Assembly: GCA_009668225.1 (NCBI GenBank)
Contig: WJYK01000001.1
Location: 620,001 to 684,000, forward strand
Origin: Enterobacteriaceae bacterium RIT693
Lineage (GTDB): Bacteria; Pseudomonadota; Gammaproteobacteria; Enterobacterales; Enterobacteriaceae
DNA length: 64,000 nucleotides
Direction: 5' to 3'
In this document: positions 1 to 10,704 of the stretch, piece by piece
How positions within the stretch are numbered: position 1 is the first letter of the stretch
Layout: the number at the start of each line of letters is the position of its first letter
Program-made: the position numbers and the translations under genes
Notes under the pieces: model-generated
Database searches by the model: none
What the model was told of the DNA's origin: nothing
The model's input: only the letters and a program-made list of their open reading frames with translations

Positions 1-26
1 TCAACCTGAACATGATGGTTCACTAA
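1..26 (+). CDS. cyoD: Cytochrome bo3 oxidase subunit IV, 3' end (partial)
   Basis: Only the last seven codons and the TAA stop (24-26) are inside the window. They read NLNMMVH, which fits the Met/His-rich C-terminus of CyoD, the small membrane subunit of the cytochrome bo3 quinol oxidase. The stop lies 11 bases before the cyoE start, as expected at the end of a cyoABCDE operon. Identification depends on this short tail plus the neighbour. Confidence 0.8.
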
Positions 27-37
27 GAGCGGCATGT

Positions 38-925
38 ATGATTAAGCAATACCTGCAAGTAACGAAACCAGGAATTATTTTCGGTAATTTAATTTCTGTC
101 ATTGGGGGATTTTTACTGGCCTCGAAGGGCAGCATTAATTACCCGCTGTTCCTCTACACGCTGGTGGGTGTGTCACTGGTCGTCGCATCAGGTTGTGTTT
201 ATAACAACTTTATCGACCGCGACATCGACCAGAAGATGGAGAGGACAAAGAATCGGGTGCTGGTTAAAGGCCTGATTTCACCGAAAATTTCGCTGGTGTA
301 TGCCACCTTGTTGGGTATTGCTGGCTTCATGCTGCTGTGGTTTGGTGCTAATCCACTCGCAATGTGGCTGGCCGTAATGGGCTTTGTGGTATATGTCGGG
401 GTTTATAGCCTCTACATGAAGCGCCACTCGGTCTACGGCACGCTGATTGGCAGCCTGTCCGGTGCGGCTCCTCCGGTTATCGGCTACTGCGCCGTGACCA
501 ACGAGTTCGACACCGGCGCAGCAATCCTGTTAGCTATCTTTAGCCTGTGGCAGATGCCGCACTCGTACGCGATTGCCATCTTCCGCTTTAAAGATTACCA
601 AGCCGCCAACATCCCGGTTCTGCCGGTGGTGAAAGGCATTTCGGTGGCGAAAAACCATATCACGCTGTATATCATCGCCTTTGCTGTGGCGACGCTGATG
701 CTCTCCCTGGGCGGTTATGCCGGATACAAGTATCTGGTGGTTGCCGCTGCGGTCAGCGTCTGGTGGCTGGGCATGGCGCTGCGGGGCTATAAAGTGGAAG
801 ACGATAAAGTCTGGGCACGCAAGCTGTTCATCTTCTCTATCGTTGCCATCACCTCGCTCAGCGTAATGATGTCGGTCGACTTCATGGTACCAGACTCACA
901 TAGTCTGCTGACTTACGTCTGGTAG
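38..925 (+). CDS. cyoE: Protohaem IX farnesyltransferase (haem O synthase)
   Basis: Polytopic inner-membrane prenyltransferase that transfers a farnesyl group to haem B, making haem O for the cytochrome bo3 oxidase. The 295-residue product has the UbiA-family signature NNFIDRDID at residues 56-64 and many hydrophobic helices; E. coli CyoE is about 296 residues and nearly identical through much of its length. The ATG at 38 is preceded by a weak AAGAG. It is the last gene of the cyo operon, and a strong hairpin terminator follows. Confidence 0.97.
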   Translation: MIKQYLQVTKPGIIFGNLISVIGGFLLASKGSINYPLFLYTLVGVSLVVASGCVYNNFIDRDIDQKMERTKNRVLVKGLISPKISLVYATLLGIAGFMLLWFGANPLAMWLAVMGFVVYVGVYSLYMKRHSVYGTLIGSLSGAAPPVIGYCAVTNEFDTGAAILLAIFSLWQMPHSYAIAIFRFKDYQAANIPVLPVVKGISVAKNHITLYIIAFAVATLMLSLGGYAGYKYLVVAAAVSVWWLGMALRGYKVEDDKVWARKLFIFSIVAITSLSVMMSVDFMVPDSHSLLTYVW

Positions 926-940
926 GTCATCAAGCACATA

Positions 941-965
941 AAGGGCGCTCAGGCGCCCTTTTTTC
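941..965 (+). terminator. Rho-independent terminator of the cyo operon
   Basis: Perfect stem AAGGGCGC/GCGCCCTT with a short loop followed by a run of T (959-964), 16 bases after the cyoE stop. The configuration is that of an intrinsic terminator reading on the plus strand. Confidence 0.9.
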
Positions 966-1153
966 ATTGATAAGTCCAACAAAATACCTACGTACCCGCT
1001 CACTACTTTGTCAATGCCCTGAAAGAACGCCTTGACCCGCTTTTTTGTTAATATCATCAAGACTTATCTGCTGTAATATCTGTTAAATAACTATCGATTT
1101 ACCCTCCCCTGCCCTCGCACTACACTAAGGCCGACTTTTTATCTGAGGTGGTA

Positions 1154-2515
1154 ATGAACGATTACAAAATGACGCCCGTCGAGCTGCGAGCGACGTGGGG
1201 TTTAGGAACCGTGTTTTCCCTGCGCATGCTGGGTATGTTTATGGTATTGCCGGTTCTAACCACCTGGGGTATGGCGTTACAGGGTGCGAGCGAAGCGCTC
1301 ATTGGCCTGGCAATTGGTATCTACGGCCTGGCCCAGGCCGTCTTTCAGATCCCGTTCGGCCTGCTTTCAGACCGCATTGGCCGCAAACCGCTGATCGTCG
1401 GCGGGCTGGCAATCTTTGTGCTCGGCAGCATTATCGCCGCCCTCACTGACTCTATCTGGGGCGTGATTTTAGGCCGTGCGCTGCAGGGCTCCGGCGCCAT
1501 TGCCGCCGCGGTAATGGCGCTGCTCTCCGACCTGACCCGCGAGCAGAACCGCACCAAAGCCATGGCCTTTATTGGCGTCAGCTTCGGTGTCACCTTCGCC
1601 ATCGCGATGGTGCTGGGGCCAATCATCACACAGGCGCTTGGCCTGCAGGCGCTGTTCTGGATGATTGCCGTCCTGGCAAGCTGCGGTATTCTTATTACCC
1701 TTTGGGTGGTCCCGAATACCGAAACGCACGTGCTAAACCGCGAGTCGGGGATGGTCAAAGGCTGCTTCCGCAAAGTGATGATGGAGCCGAAGCTGCTAAA
1801 ACTGAATTTTGGCATTATGTGCCTGCATATCATGCTGATGTCCACCTTTGTCGCACTGCCGGGTCAGCTTGAACAAGCGGGCTTCCCGGCGGCTCAGCAC
1901 TGGAAAGTTTATCTCTGCACGATGCTGATTTCGTTTGTTTCGGTGGTGCCCTTCATCATTTATGCCGAAGTGAAGCGCCGCATGAAGCACGTGTTCGTTG
2001 GCTGTGTTGCGATACTGCTGATTGCCGAGATCGTACTTTGGGGCGCGGGCCCACATTTCTGGGATCTGATCATCGGCGTTCAGCTGTTCTTCCTCGCGTT
2101 TAACCTGATGGAAGCCATTCTGCCTTCTCTTATCAGTAAAGAATCACCGGCGGGCTATAAAGGCACTGCGATGGGCATCTACTCCACCAGCCAGTTTATC
2201 GGCGTGGCTATCGGCGGGTCGCTCGGCGGCTGGCTGAACGGACTGTTTGATTCGCAAACCGTTTTCCTGGCAGGCGCGCTACTGGCAATGGTTTGGCTGC
2301 TGGTAAGCTGGACCATGCAGGAACCACCTTACGTCAGTAGCCTGCGTATTGAGCTACCGGAAAGCAGCGTGAACGACAAGAATTTGCGGGAAAGGCTGCT
2401 GGCTCAGCCGGGCGTGAGCGAAGCGAATATCATTCCAGAAGAACGCAGCGCGTACGTGAAAATAGACAGCAAGCTGACGAACCGGTATGAGATTGAGCAG
2501 GTGGTGAAGGGCTAA
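1154..2515 (+). CDS. yajR: MFS transporter YajR
   Basis: Major facilitator superfamily proton-driven transporter of the inner membrane; the physiological substrate is unknown. The 453-residue product has 12 predicted membrane helices, motif A (GLLSDRIGRKP, residues 69-79) between helices 2 and 3, and a soluble C-terminal domain from about residue 388 that corresponds to the ferredoxin-like YAM domain of E. coli YajR. I chose the ATG at 1154, behind GAGG at 1145-1148, over an in-frame GTG at 1148, because this matches the E. coli start MNDYKM. It is monocistronic and converges on yajQ. Confidence 0.93.
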   Translation: MNDYKMTPVELRATWGLGTVFSLRMLGMFMVLPVLTTWGMALQGASEALIGLAIGIYGLAQAVFQIPFGLLSDRIGRKPLIVGGLAIFVLGSIIAALTDSIWGVILGRALQGSGAIAAAVMALLSDLTREQNRTKAMAFIGVSFGVTFAIAMVLGPIITQALGLQALFWMIAVLASCGILITLWVVPNTETHVLNRESGMVKGCFRKVMMEPKLLKLNFGIMCLHIMLMSTFVALPGQLEQAGFPAAQHWKVYLCTMLISFVSVVPFIIYAEVKRRMKHVFVGCVAILLIAEIVLWGAGPHFWDLIIGVQLFFLAFNLMEAILPSLISKESPAGYKGTAMGIYSTSQFIGVAIGGSLGGWLNGLFDSQTVFLAGALLAMVWLLVSWTMQEPPYVSSLRIELPESSVNDKNLRERLLAQPGVSEANIIPEERSAYVKIDSKLTNRYEIEQVVKG

Positions 2516-2551
2516 AAAAAACCCTCGCCCTAAAAGGGCGAGGGTTAGGGT
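2513..2551 (-). terminator. Terminator hairpin between yajR and yajQ, also a degenerate dispersed-repeat unit
   Basis: The stem AACCCTCGCCC/GGGCGAGGGTT is followed on the minus strand by a T-run (complement of the A-run 2513-2520), so it terminates yajQ. The tail of the hairpin (GAGGGTTAGGGT) resembles the repeat units seen at 4.7, 24.8, 29.5, 40.1 and 46.8 kb, so this terminator may be a partial copy of that family. Confidence 0.8.
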
Positions 2552-2556
2552 AAAAA

Positions 2557-3048
2557 TCAGTCGCGGAAGTTCTTAAACTGGAACGGCTGCCCCAGATTGC
2601 CGCCACGAATCAGCGCCATTACGGCCTGTAAATCATCGCGAGCTTTACCCGTGACGCGGATCTCTTCGCCCTGGATCTGGGTCTGAACCTTTAGCTTGCT
2701 GTCTTTAATCAGCTTAATGATTTTCTTGGCGACGCTGGCTTCAATCCCCTGCTTCAGCTTCGCTTCCACGCTCCAGGTCTTACCGCTGTGGACAAACTCT
2801 TCCGGCACATCGATAGAACTGCCCTCGATGCCGCGTTTAAGCAGCTTGGCCCGCAGAATATCCAGCAGTTGGTTAACCTGGAAGTCTGATTCGCTGGCGA
2901 CTTTGATGGTCTGATTTTTTTCATTCAGTTCAAAGCTCGCCGGCACGTTACGAAAGTCAAAACGAGTAGCCAGTTCGCGCTCGGCGTTCTCTACCGCGTT
3001 GTTTACTTCCTGAATGTCGATTTCAGAAACGATATCAAAAGATGGCAT
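2557..3048 (-). CDS. yajQ: YajQ-family nucleotide-binding protein
   Basis: Cytoplasmic protein of the YajQ/UPF0234 family with two ferredoxin-like domains. Homologues bind nucleotides, and c-di-GMP in Xanthomonas and Pseudomonas; the role in enterobacteria is unclear. The frame is open for 19 further codons upstream, but the ATG at 3048 is preceded by GGGAGAAAA and gives 163 residues starting MPSFDIVSE, the E. coli length and start. It is divergent from panE and ends at a strong terminator. Confidence 0.95.
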   Translation of the reverse strand: MPSFDIVSEIDIQEVNNAVENAERELATRFDFRNVPASFELNEKNQTIKVASESDFQVNQLLDILRAKLLKRGIEGSSIDVPEEFVHSGKTWSVEAKLKQGIEASVAKKIIKLIKDSKLKVQTQIQGEEIRVTGKARDDLQAVMALIRGGNLGQPFQFKNFRD

Positions 3049-3188
3049 ATGTTTTCTCCCTCTCTGGTTTGCGTTGCATAATACCCGCTGAGCGGCGCAA
3101 AACAACCCGTTAAAGAGTCAGAAAGTCGATAACGCTATAATAGAAAGTAAGTTTAGCATTCGCGAAGTCGGCGAATGGGGAGGCAATG

Positions 3189-4106
3189 ATGAAAATCACC
3201 GTGTTGGGTTGCGGTGCGCTGGGTCAGCTATGGCTGGCAGCACTACATAAACAAGGCCATGAGCTTCAGGGCTGGTTGCGGGTTCCGCAGCCATATTGCC
3301 ACGTAAATCTGCTTGATAATACTAACGGTAGCGTCGTTAACGAGTCGTTCACGGCTAACGATCCCGAATTTCTCGCCACCAGCGATCTCTTATTGGTGAC
3401 GCTCAAAGCATGGCAGGTTTCCGATGCCGTGCGCACCTTATCCACACAACTACCTTCGAGCTGCCCTATTTTATTGCTGCATAACGGGATGGGGACGCTG
3501 GATGAGCTGGGCGGTTTGCCTCAGCCTTTGCTGCTCGGGTTAACGACCCAGGCGGCCAAAAGAGACGGTAATGTCATTGTTCATGTGGCCTCAGGCACCA
3601 CCCATATTGGCCCAGGCAACGCCAAAGCCAGCGACTACAGCTTCCTTGCAGATATGCTGCATGCCGCACTGTCGGACGTCGCCTGGCACAACAATATCCA
3701 GCCGGCGAGCTGGAACAAACTTGCGGTAAACTGCGTGATTAACCCGCTGACCGCGCTGTACGGCTGCTCAAACGGCGAACTGAAAAATCACGCTGAAGAG
3801 GTTGCCAGCATCTGTGAAGAAGTGGCGCAGGTGATGGAGCGTGAGGGACACCATACATCACAACAAAGCCTTCTTGATTATGTCGGGCAGGTTATTGATA
3901 GCACGGCAGAAAACACCTCATCGATGCTGCAGGACATCCGCCTGGAGCGCCACACGGAAATTGACTATATCACCGGCTATCTGTTGCGCAGAGCAAGAGC
4001 TCACGGCATCCCCGTACCGGTGAACGCCCGCCTCTACGAGCGGGTTAAACGTAAGGAGAATGAATATGAGCGCACAAGCGCTGGTCTGCCTGGCACCTGG
4101 CACTGA
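3189..4106 (+). CDS. panE: 2-dehydropantoate 2-reductase
   Basis: NADPH-dependent reduction of ketopantoate to pantoate, a cytosolic step of pantothenate/CoA synthesis. An N-terminal Rossmann motif GCGALGQ is at residues 7-13, and the WNKLAVNC segment carries the likely catalytic lysine at 177. Of two adjacent ATGs (3186, 3189) the second gives the E. coli start MKITVLG and better spacing to GGGGAGG at 3177-3183. The 3' end overlaps yajL by 41 bases, so the two genes are probably co-transcribed and translationally linked. Confidence 0.95.
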   Translation: MKITVLGCGALGQLWLAALHKQGHELQGWLRVPQPYCHVNLLDNTNGSVVNESFTANDPEFLATSDLLLVTLKAWQVSDAVRTLSTQLPSSCPILLLHNGMGTLDELGGLPQPLLLGLTTQAAKRDGNVIVHVASGTTHIGPGNAKASDYSFLADMLHAALSDVAWHNNIQPASWNKLAVNCVINPLTALYGCSNGELKNHAEEVASICEEVAQVMEREGHHTSQQSLLDYVGQVIDSTAENTSSMLQDIRLERHTEIDYITGYLLRRARAHGIPVPVNARLYERVKRKENEYERTSAGLPGTWH

Positions 4107-4662
4107 AGAGACCGAAGCGGTCACGACTATCGATCTGCTGGTTCGCGCCGGAATCAAGGTGACGACGGCAAGCGTGGCTACCGACGGCGACCTGAAAATT
4201 GTTTGCTCACGCGGCGTGAAGCTGCTGGCGGACGCGCCGCTGGTTGAGGTTGCCGACGGCGACTTCGACATCATCGTGCTACCCGGCGGCCTTAAGGGCG
4301 CTGAATGCTTCCGCGACAGCCCGTTACTGGTTGAAACCGTTCGCCAGTTCCATCTTTCCAGCCGCATTGTGGCCGCGATTTGTGCGGCGGCGGGTACCGT
4401 CCTGGTACCACATGAGCTATTCCCGATAGGCAATATGACCGGCTTTCCTGGCCTGAAAGACACCATCCCCGAGGGGCAATGGCAGGATAAACGCGTCGTC
4501 TGGGATCCACGCGTCAACCTGCTCACCAGCCAGGGGCCGGGAACGGCGATTGATTTTGCGTTGAAGATTATCGACCTACTGGTGAGCCGCGAAAAGGCGC
4601 ATGAAGTGTCGCAGCAGCTGGTGCTGGCTGCGGGGATTTATAGCTTCAGGGATTATCAGTAA
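4066..4662 (+). CDS. yajL: Protein deglycase/chaperone YajL (DJ-1 family)
   Basis: Class I glutamine amidotransferase-like protein of the DJ-1/PfpI superfamily. E. coli YajL protects proteins from oxidative and glycation stress. The reactive cysteine is Cys106 in AAICAAAG, preceded by the conserved Glu/Gly elbow. The start at 4066 (MSAQALVC) is set by AAGGAG at 4053-4058; an in-frame ATG at 4060 is too close to it. The product is 198 residues. The gene begins inside the 3' end of panE. Confidence 0.93.
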   Translation: MSAQALVCLAPGTEETEAVTTIDLLVRAGIKVTTASVATDGDLKIVCSRGVKLLADAPLVEVADGDFDIIVLPGGLKGAECFRDSPLLVETVRQFHLSSRIVAAICAAAGTVLVPHELFPIGNMTGFPGLKDTIPEGQWQDKRVVWDPRVNLLTSQGPGTAIDFALKIIDLLVSREKAHEVSQQLVLAAGIYSFRDYQ

Positions 4663-4666
4663 TAGC

Positions 4667-4793
4667 CCCTCACCCTAACCCTCTCCCCAAAGGGGCGAGG
4701 GAACCAGAATGGTGTTCTTACTCTCCCCACAGGGGCGAAGAGACTAACCTGAATTCTCCCTCTCCCTTTTAGGGAGAGGGCCGGGGTGAGGGT
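4667..4793. repeat. Dispersed palindromic repeat, copy 1 (two inverted units)
   Basis: Left unit CCCTCACCCTAACCCTCTCC (4667 on) and right unit GGGAGAGGGCCGGGGTGAGGG (ending 4793) are inverted relative to each other, each with its own inner hairpin (CCCC-AAAG-GGGC type). The whole block lies between the convergent genes yajL and thiI and could fold into a long cruciform or act as a bidirectional terminator. Related blocks occur at 24743, 29439, 40085 and 46724. Confidence 0.85.
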
Positions 4794-4800
4794 CAGCCTT

Positions 4801-6249
4801 TTACGGGCGGTATACCTTAATATTCTTAAAGCCCTGCTCGCTCAGGTACAGCGCCTGCAGGCGGCTCATCACGCCACGCTCACACCACAGCAGGTAGGTT
4901 TTGCTCTGGTCGAGGGAGGCAAACTTAGTGCTTAGCTTGTAGAACGGCAGCGCAACAACCTCAACGCCTTCCAGCGCAAAAGGTTTCTCGTCCACTTCAT
5001 CGTTGGAGCGAATGTCCAGCAGCACCTCGTTTGGCCCAAACGCGTTAACCGTTTCGACCTCCTCCACTTCCTGCTGAGTCTGGGTCGCAATATCGCGGAT
5101 ATCGATATTGGTCGCTTCCGCAACCACACGCTCCAGAATAGAGAAGTCGAACTTCTGCTCTTCTTCTTCAATTTTCGCCTTCACCGCTTTCACGGTTGGG
5201 CTTTTCGAGATCACGCCGCAATACTCTGGCATCGTGCGGGCAAAATCAGCGGTACCGATTTCACGCGCCAGATCGATGATGTGCTCTTTATCGTGAGAGA
5301 TCAGCGGACGCAAGATTAGCGTATCGGAGACGTTATCGATCAGACGTAGGTTGGTCAGCGTCTGGCTGGACACCTGGCCTAACGCTTCGCCGGTCACCAG
5401 CGCCTGAACGCCGTAGCGCTCGGCAACCTGAGAGGCCGCACGCACAAACATACGCTTTAACACCACGCCCATCTGGCCGTCTTCGACTTTCTCAAGGATC
5501 TCGCCGACCACTGGCTCAAAGTTTATCGCCACGAAGCGCACGCGGTGAGAGCTGCCGAAGCGGTTCCACAGGTAATGAGCCACCTGCTTAACGCCAATCT
5601 CATGAGCGGCGCCGCCAAGGTTAAAGAAGCAATAATGCACGCGGCAGCCGCGACGCATCAGCATATAGCTGGAAACGCCGGAGTCGAAACCGCCGGAAAT
5701 CAGCGATAGCACGTCTTCCTGGGTGCCGATAGGGAAACCGCCGATACCTTCATAGCGGCCTTTTACCAGCAGCAGGCGATCGTTTTCGATCTCCAGGTTA
5801 ACCGTTACGTCCGGATCGTTAAGCTTCACACGCGCGGATTCGATGTGCTGATTCAGGCCGCCGCCAACGTAGCGCTCAACGTCAATCGAGCTAAATTCGT
5901 GTTTACCGCGACGTTTTACGCGCACGCAGAAGCTCTTACCTTCCAGCTTATCGCGATAAAGTTCCAGCGCCTGCTCAAAGATGTTATGCATATCGGTGTA
6001 CGGCACATCTTCTACTTCAAGGATGTGGTGGATACCCGGAATGCGGGTCAGCGCTTCGCGAATCGCGATACGCTGGCTTTCATCTTTGGCGCGAACTTCG
6101 ATGTTGTCCCAGTGGCGAACGACCGCCAGGCTCTCGTCGTAGTGTTTTAAAACGTTACGAATATTCCCGGTGAGCATCTTAATAAAGCGAATGCGCACAG
6201 ATTGGCTCTTGATGGTGATTTCCGGGAACAATTTAATGATAAACTTCAT
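4801..6249 (-). CDS. thiI: tRNA 4-thiouridine synthase / thiazole sulfurtransferase ThiI
   Basis: Transfers sulfur to tRNA U8 (4-thiouridine) and to ThiS in thiazole synthesis. Domain order: N-terminal ferredoxin-like and THUMP region (to about 165), PP-loop adenylation motif SGGFDS at 185-190, C-terminal rhodanese domain with persulfide Cys456 in LLWCERG. The ATG at 6249 ([10 protein letters not shown]) gives 482 residues, exactly the E. coli length; the frame is open for 30 codons upstream. Divergent from xseB. Confidence 0.97.
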   Translation of the reverse strand: MKFIIKLFPEITIKSQSVRIRFIKMLTGNIRNVLKHYDESLAVVRHWDNIEVRAKDESQRIAIREALTRIPGIHHILEVEDVPYTDMHNIFEQALELYRDKLEGKSFCVRVKRRGKHEFSSIDVERYVGGGLNQHIESARVKLNDPDVTVNLEIENDRLLLVKGRYEGIGGFPIGTQEDVLSLISGGFDSGVSSYMLMRRGCRVHYCFFNLGGAAHEIGVKQVAHYLWNRFGSSHRVRFVAINFEPVVGEILEKVEDGQMGVVLKRMFVRAASQVAERYGVQALVTGEALGQVSSQTLTNLRLIDNVSDTLILRPLISHDKEHIIDLAREIGTADFARTMPEYCGVISKSPTVKAVKAKIEEEEQKFDFSILERVVAEATNIDIRDIATQTQQEVEEVETVNAFGPNEVLLDIRSNDEVDEKPFALEGVEVVALPFYKLSTKFASLDQSKTYLLWCERGVMSRLQALYLSEQGFKNIKVYRP

Positions 6250-6470
6250 GGCGGTAAGGGTTCGTTTAGTCAGCCGGGCTGACTGCGCAGCACGCGGGCA
6301 TAAAAAGAAGTACTTGCAGCGGCGTAATGCCACCTGCATCCGAGGCGCGCAAGTATATCACCATCCCGCAAAGACTGCGCACCTTAACCGACTTGCACGA
6401 GCCTGCTTGATAATCACATTGACTCCGCTACCATGTCGGCGTCGAATTAAAACAGAGTCAGACATTCACT

Positions 6471-6713
6471 ATGCCGAAAAAAACTGAATCCCCGGCCAGC
6501 TTCGAAACCGCGCTGGTCGAACTGGAGCAAATAGTTACTCGTCTGGAAAGCGGCGATCTTGCCCTTGAAGAGGCGTTAAACGAATTTGAACGCGGCGTGC
6601 AGCTGGCTCGCCAGGGGCAAGTGAAACTCCAGCAGGCGGAGCAGCGCGTACAGATTCTACTGAGCGACAGCGAAGAAGCCCCTCTGACTCCTTTTACCCC
6701 GGACGCCGAGTAA
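6471..6713 (+). CDS. xseB: Exodeoxyribonuclease VII small subunit
   Basis: Small helical subunit of exonuclease VII, which degrades single-stranded DNA from both ends together with XseA (encoded elsewhere). The 80-residue product matches E. coli XseB in length and in the core [16 protein letters not shown]. The stop is one base before the ispA ATG, giving a tight xseB-ispA-dxs operon. Confidence 0.96.
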   Translation: MPKKTESPASFETALVELEQIVTRLESGDLALEEALNEFERGVQLARQGQVKLQQAEQRVQILLSDSEEAPLTPFTPDAE

Positions 6714-6714
6714 C

Positions 6715-7614
6715 ATGGATTTCAATCAACAGCTTCAGGCCCATGTTGTGCGGGTCAATGACGCCATTTCACGCTTTCTGGCACCGCTGCCGTTTCAGAA
6801 CAGTCCACTGGTTGAAGCGATGCACTATGGCTCACTATTGGGCGGTAAGCGCCTGCGCCCCTTTCTGGTGTACGCCACCGGTGAAATGTTTGGCGTAGCG
6901 GACGACGCGCTGGATGCACCGGCCGCCGCCGTGGAATGTATTCACGCGTACTCCCTGATCCACGATGATTTACCGGCGATGGACAACGATGATTTACGTC
7001 GCGGTCAGCCAACCTGCCACATTAAATTTGGCGAAGAGAACGCCATTCTGGCCGGTGACGCCCTGCAAACGCTGGCGTTTTCTATACTGAGTGATGCGCC
7101 AATGCCGGGTGTTGAGATTGCCGATCGCTTAGCTATGATTTCAGAACTGGCAACCGCCAGCGGCGTGGCGGGCATGTGCGGCGGTCAGGCGCTGGATTTG
7201 GCCGCCGAAGGCAAGCAAATTGATCTGGCGGCGCTGGAGCGTATCCATCTGCATAAAACCGGGGCCCTGATTCGCGCGGCGGTTCGCCTGGGCGCATTAA
7301 GTGCCGGAGAGCGAGGGCGCAAAGCCCTGCCGATTCTGGATCGCTATGCCGCAAGTATCGGCCTCGCCTTCCAGGTGCAGGATGATATTCTCGACGTGAT
7401 TGGTGATACCGCTGTCATTGGCAAACGCCAGGGTGCCGATCAACAGCTTGGCAAAAGTACCTACCCGGCGCTGCTGGGGCTTGAACAGGCTCAGGCAAAA
7501 GCGCAGGATCTCTATCAGGAAGCACTGCAGGCTCTGGCCGAGCTTGCTGAGCTGTCGCTGGACACGGCGGCACTGGAAGCGCTGGCAAACTACATTATCC
7601 ACCGTGATAAATAA
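6715..7614 (+). CDS. ispA: Farnesyl diphosphate synthase
   Basis: Condenses IPP with DMAPP and then GPP to give farnesyl diphosphate. Both aspartate-rich prenyltransferase motifs are present: DDLPAMD at 84-90 and DDILD at 223-227, with GGKRLRP upstream at 43-49. 299 residues, the family length. It starts one base after the xseB stop and precedes dxs, placing two steps of isoprenoid supply in one operon. Confidence 0.97.
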   Translation: MDFNQQLQAHVVRVNDAISRFLAPLPFQNSPLVEAMHYGSLLGGKRLRPFLVYATGEMFGVADDALDAPAAAVECIHAYSLIHDDLPAMDNDDLRRGQPTCHIKFGEENAILAGDALQTLAFSILSDAPMPGVEIADRLAMISELATASGVAGMCGGQALDLAAEGKQIDLAALERIHLHKTGALIRAAVRLGALSAGERGRKALPILDRYAASIGLAFQVQDDILDVIGDTAVIGKRQGADQQLGKSTYPALLGLEQAQAKAQDLYQEALQALAELAELSLDTAALEALANYIIHRDK

Positions 7615-7643
7615 CGCATAACAACGATGAGTTTAGATTTCTG

Positions 7644-9506
7644 ATGAGTTTTGATATCGCCAAATACCCGACCCTTGCTCTGGTGGATGCCAGCCCGGAT
7701 CTGCGAGTGCTGCCTAAAGAAAGCTTACCTAAGCTTTGCGATGAGCTGCGCCGCTATCTGCTCGACAGCGTAAGCCGTTCCAGCGGGCACTTTGCCTCCG
7801 GACTTGGTACGGTCGAACTGACCGTGGCGCTGCATTACGTCTATAACACGCCGTTCGATCAACTCATATGGGACGTAGGCCACCAGGCCTATCCGCACAA
7901 AATTCTGACCGGCCGCCGCGATAAGATTGGCACCATTCGCCAGAAAGGCGGCCTGCACCCGTTCCCATGGCGTGCAGAGAGCGAGTACGACGTGCTGAGC
8001 GTCGGCCACTCCTCAACCTCCATTAGCGCAGGCATCGGGATAGCCGTTGCCGCAGAAAAAGAAGGTAAAGATCGCAAAACCGTCTGCGTGATCGGCGACG
8101 GCGCCATCACCGCCGGCATGGCCTTCGAAGCGATGAACCACGCGGGGGATATTCGCCCGGACATGCTGGTCGTGCTTAACGATAACGAGATGTCGATTTC
8201 CGAGAACGTGGGCGCGCTGAACAACCACCTGGCACAGCTGCTTTCCGGCAAGCTTTATTCGACGCTGCGCGAAGGCGGCAAGAAAGTCTTCTCTGGCGTA
8301 CCGCCGATTAAAGAGCTGCTGAAGCGCACCGAAGAGCACATCAAAGGCATGGTCGTGCCGGGTACGCTGTTTGAAGAACTCGGCTTTAACTACATCGGCC
8401 CAATCGACGGCCACGATGTGATTGGCCTGGTGAATACGCTGAAGAATATGCGCAGCCTTAAAGGCCCGCAGTTCCTGCACATCATGACTAAGAAAGGGCG
8501 TGGCTACGCGCCTGCGGAAAAAGATCCGATCAGCTTCCACGCCGTACCAAAGTTCGATCCGCAGAGCGGAACGCTGCCGAAAAACACCGGCGGCCTGCCG
8601 AGCTACTCGAAGATTTTCGGCAACTGGCTGTGCGAAACCGCAGCCCACGATGACAGGCTGATGGCCATCACCCCGGCCATGCGTGAAGGCTCCGGCATGG
8701 TGGAGTTTTCGCGCCAGTATCCTGCCCAATATTTTGACGTCGCGATTGCCGAGCAGCACGCGGTTACCTTCGCGGCAGGCTTGGCGATTGGCGGCTATAA
8801 GCCGGTCGTTGCCATCTACTCCACCTTCCTGCAGCGTGCTTACGACCAGGTGATTCACGACGTGGCCATTCAAAAGCTGCCGGTGATGTTCGCCATCGAT
8901 CGCGCCGGGATTGTCGGTGCCGACGGCCAGACGCACCAGGGCGCCTTTGATATCTCCTTCCTGCGCTGCATTCCGGACATGGTTATCATGACCCCGAGCG
9001 ATGAAAACGAATGTCGCCTGATGCTGCATACCGGCTACCACTACAGCGAAGGCCCAAGCGCCGTGCGTTATCCACGTGGCACGGGTACCGGTGCAGAGCT
9101 TGCTCCGCTAACTGAGCTGCCTGTCGGTAAAGGCGTGGTGAAGCGCGAAGGCGAAAAAATTGCGCTACTGAACTTTGGGACTTTGCTGCCAGAAGCCGCC
9201 GCCGCCGCCGAAGCACTCAACGCCACGCTGGTCGATATGCGTTTTGTTAAGCCGCTGGATGAAGCCCTGATTCTGGAGCTTGCAGCAGGCCACGATTCAC
9301 TGGTGACCATTGAAGAAAACGCCATTATGGGCGGAGCTGGCAGCGGCGTGAACGAAGTACTGATGGCGCACCGCAAACCGGTTCCCGTACTCAACCTCGG
9401 CCTGCCTGATTTCTTCATTCCTCAGGGAACTCAGGAAGAAGCGCGCGCCGCGATTGGCCTTGATGCCGCCGGTATTGAAGCTAAGATTCGGGGCTGGGTA
9501 AGTTAA
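7644..9506 (+). CDS. dxs: 1-deoxy-D-xylulose-5-phosphate synthase
   Basis: Thiamine diphosphate enzyme that joins pyruvate and glyceraldehyde-3-phosphate, the first step of the MEP isoprenoid pathway and also a source for thiamine and pyridoxal. The TPP motif [18 protein letters not shown] is at about residue 150, and the transketolase-type glutamate is in [12 protein letters not shown] near 370. 620 residues, as in E. coli. No clear Shine-Dalgarno sequence precedes the ATG; a five-codon mini-ORF (MSLDF, 7627-7644) ends in TGATG on top of the start, so initiation may be coupled. Confidence 0.97.
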   Translation: MSFDIAKYPTLALVDASPDLRVLPKESLPKLCDELRRYLLDSVSRSSGHFASGLGTVELTVALHYVYNTPFDQLIWDVGHQAYPHKILTGRRDKIGTIRQKGGLHPFPWRAESEYDVLSVGHSSTSISAGIGIAVAAEKEGKDRKTVCVIGDGAITAGMAFEAMNHAGDIRPDMLVVLNDNEMSISENVGALNNHLAQLLSGKLYSTLREGGKKVFSGVPPIKELLKRTEEHIKGMVVPGTLFEELGFNYIGPIDGHDVIGLVNTLKNMRSLKGPQFLHIMTKKGRGYAPAEKDPISFHAVPKFDPQSGTLPKNTGGLPSYSKIFGNWLCETAAHDDRLMAITPAMREGSGMVEFSRQYPAQYFDVAIAEQHAVTFAAGLAIGGYKPVVAIYSTFLQRAYDQVIHDVAIQKLPVMFAIDRAGIVGADGQTHQGAFDISFLRCIPDMVIMTPSDENECRLMLHTGYHYSEGPSAVRYPRGTGTGAELAPLTELPVGKGVVKREGEKIALLNFGTLLPEAAAAAEALNATLVDMRFVKPLDEALILELAAGHDSLVTIEENAIMGGAGSGVNEVLMAHRKPVPVLNLGLPDFFIPQGTQEEARAAIGLDAAGIEAKIRGWVS

Positions 9507-9688
9507 CTTCATCCGTACACTAAATAATTCAACCCACAGCACGACGGAAAGTGAACATATCCCGATGCGCTTACTCAGGTAAGTGATTCAGGTATGAGAG
9601 CGCCACCAACGCCGCTGTGGTTTGAAGTATGACGTGTACGGCCTGCTATGCTTTTAGGATACCCCTACAACATAGCAGGAGCGACATC

Positions 9689-10663
9689 GTGCAATACACC
9701 CCGTTAGGCACCACCGACCTTAAGGTTTCCCGTCTTTGCCTCGGCTGCATGACCTTTGGTGAACCCGATCGCGGCAGCCACGCCTGGACCCTTCCCGAAG
9801 AAAGCAGCCGGGAAATCATCCGCCACGCGCTGGATAAAGGGATCAACTTCTTCGATACCTCGAATAATTACTCCGACGGCAGCAGCGAAGAGATCCTGGG
9901 CCGTGCGCTGCGTGATTTTGCTCGCCGGAAGGATGTCGTCGTGGCGACTAAGGTTTATAACAAAGTCGGCGATCTCCCACAGGGCCTCTCCCGCCCACAG
10001 ATCCTGCGTTCTATTGACGATAGCCTGAAACGACTCGGCACCGACTATGTCGATCTTCTGCAAATCCACCGCTGGGATTACGACACGCCCATTGAAGAGA
10101 CGCTTGAGGCGCTTAACGACGTGGTTAAGGCCGGTAAAGCACGCTATATCGGCGCTTCTTCAATGCGCAGCGATCAGTTCGCTCAGGCCCTGGCTTTGCA
10201 GTCTGAGGCAGGCTGGGCACGCTTTGTCACCATGCAGGATCACTACAACCTGATTTACCGCGAAGAAGAGCTGGAGATGCTGCCGCTGTGCTACAAAGAA
10301 AAAATCGCGGTGATCCCCTGGAGCCCTCTTGCGCGAGGCAAGCTGACTCGCCCGTGGGGCGATACCACGGCAAGATCTGTTTCAGATGAAGTCGGAAAGT
10401 CGCTGTACCAGACGAATAATGAAAACGATGCTCTCATTGCTGAGCGACTGGCAAACGTCGCGGCCGATAAAGGCGCTTCACGCGCGCAGGTGGCGCTGGC
10501 ATGGCTGCTCAGCAAAACGGGTATCGCCGCGCCTATTATTGGCCCATCAAGGCAGGAACAGCTGGATGATTTATTGGGTGCCGTAGAGTTAACGCTGAAG
10601 CCGCAGGAGATTGCCGAGCTGGAGACGCTTTATCAGCGCCATCCCGTGGTGGGATATAAATAA
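9689..10663 (+). CDS. yajO: Aldo/keto reductase YajO (xylulose reductase-type)
   Basis: NADPH-dependent aldo/keto reductase; E. coli YajO has been linked to ribulose-5-phosphate to DXP conversion. The catalytic tetrad is visible: Asp56, Tyr61, Lys88 and His127. I chose the GTG at 9689, preceded by AGGAG at 9677-9681, giving 324 residues as in E. coli; an in-frame ATG at 9629 would add 20 residues with no family counterpart. In E. coli pgpA follows; here it is replaced by an unrelated convergent pair. Confidence 0.93.
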   Translation: MQYTPLGTTDLKVSRLCLGCMTFGEPDRGSHAWTLPEESSREIIRHALDKGINFFDTSNNYSDGSSEEILGRALRDFARRKDVVVATKVYNKVGDLPQGLSRPQILRSIDDSLKRLGTDYVDLLQIHRWDYDTPIEETLEALNDVVKAGKARYIGASSMRSDQFAQALALQSEAGWARFVTMQDHYNLIYREEELEMLPLCYKEKIAVIPWSPLARGKLTRPWGDTTARSVSDEVGKSLYQTNNENDALIAERLANVAADKGASRAQVALAWLLSKTGIAAPIIGPSRQEQLDDLLGAVELTLKPQEIAELETLYQRHPVVGYK

Positions 10664-10704
10664 TGCCCTCTCCCGGCCTCTCTCTGGAAGCCGGGACGAC
10701 GATA

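Noticed and set aside
8013-9041. 342-codon open frame antisense to dxs
   Set aside because: It lies wholly inside dxs in an opposite frame, a common by-product of GC-rich codon use; the product resembles no family and dxs is intact.
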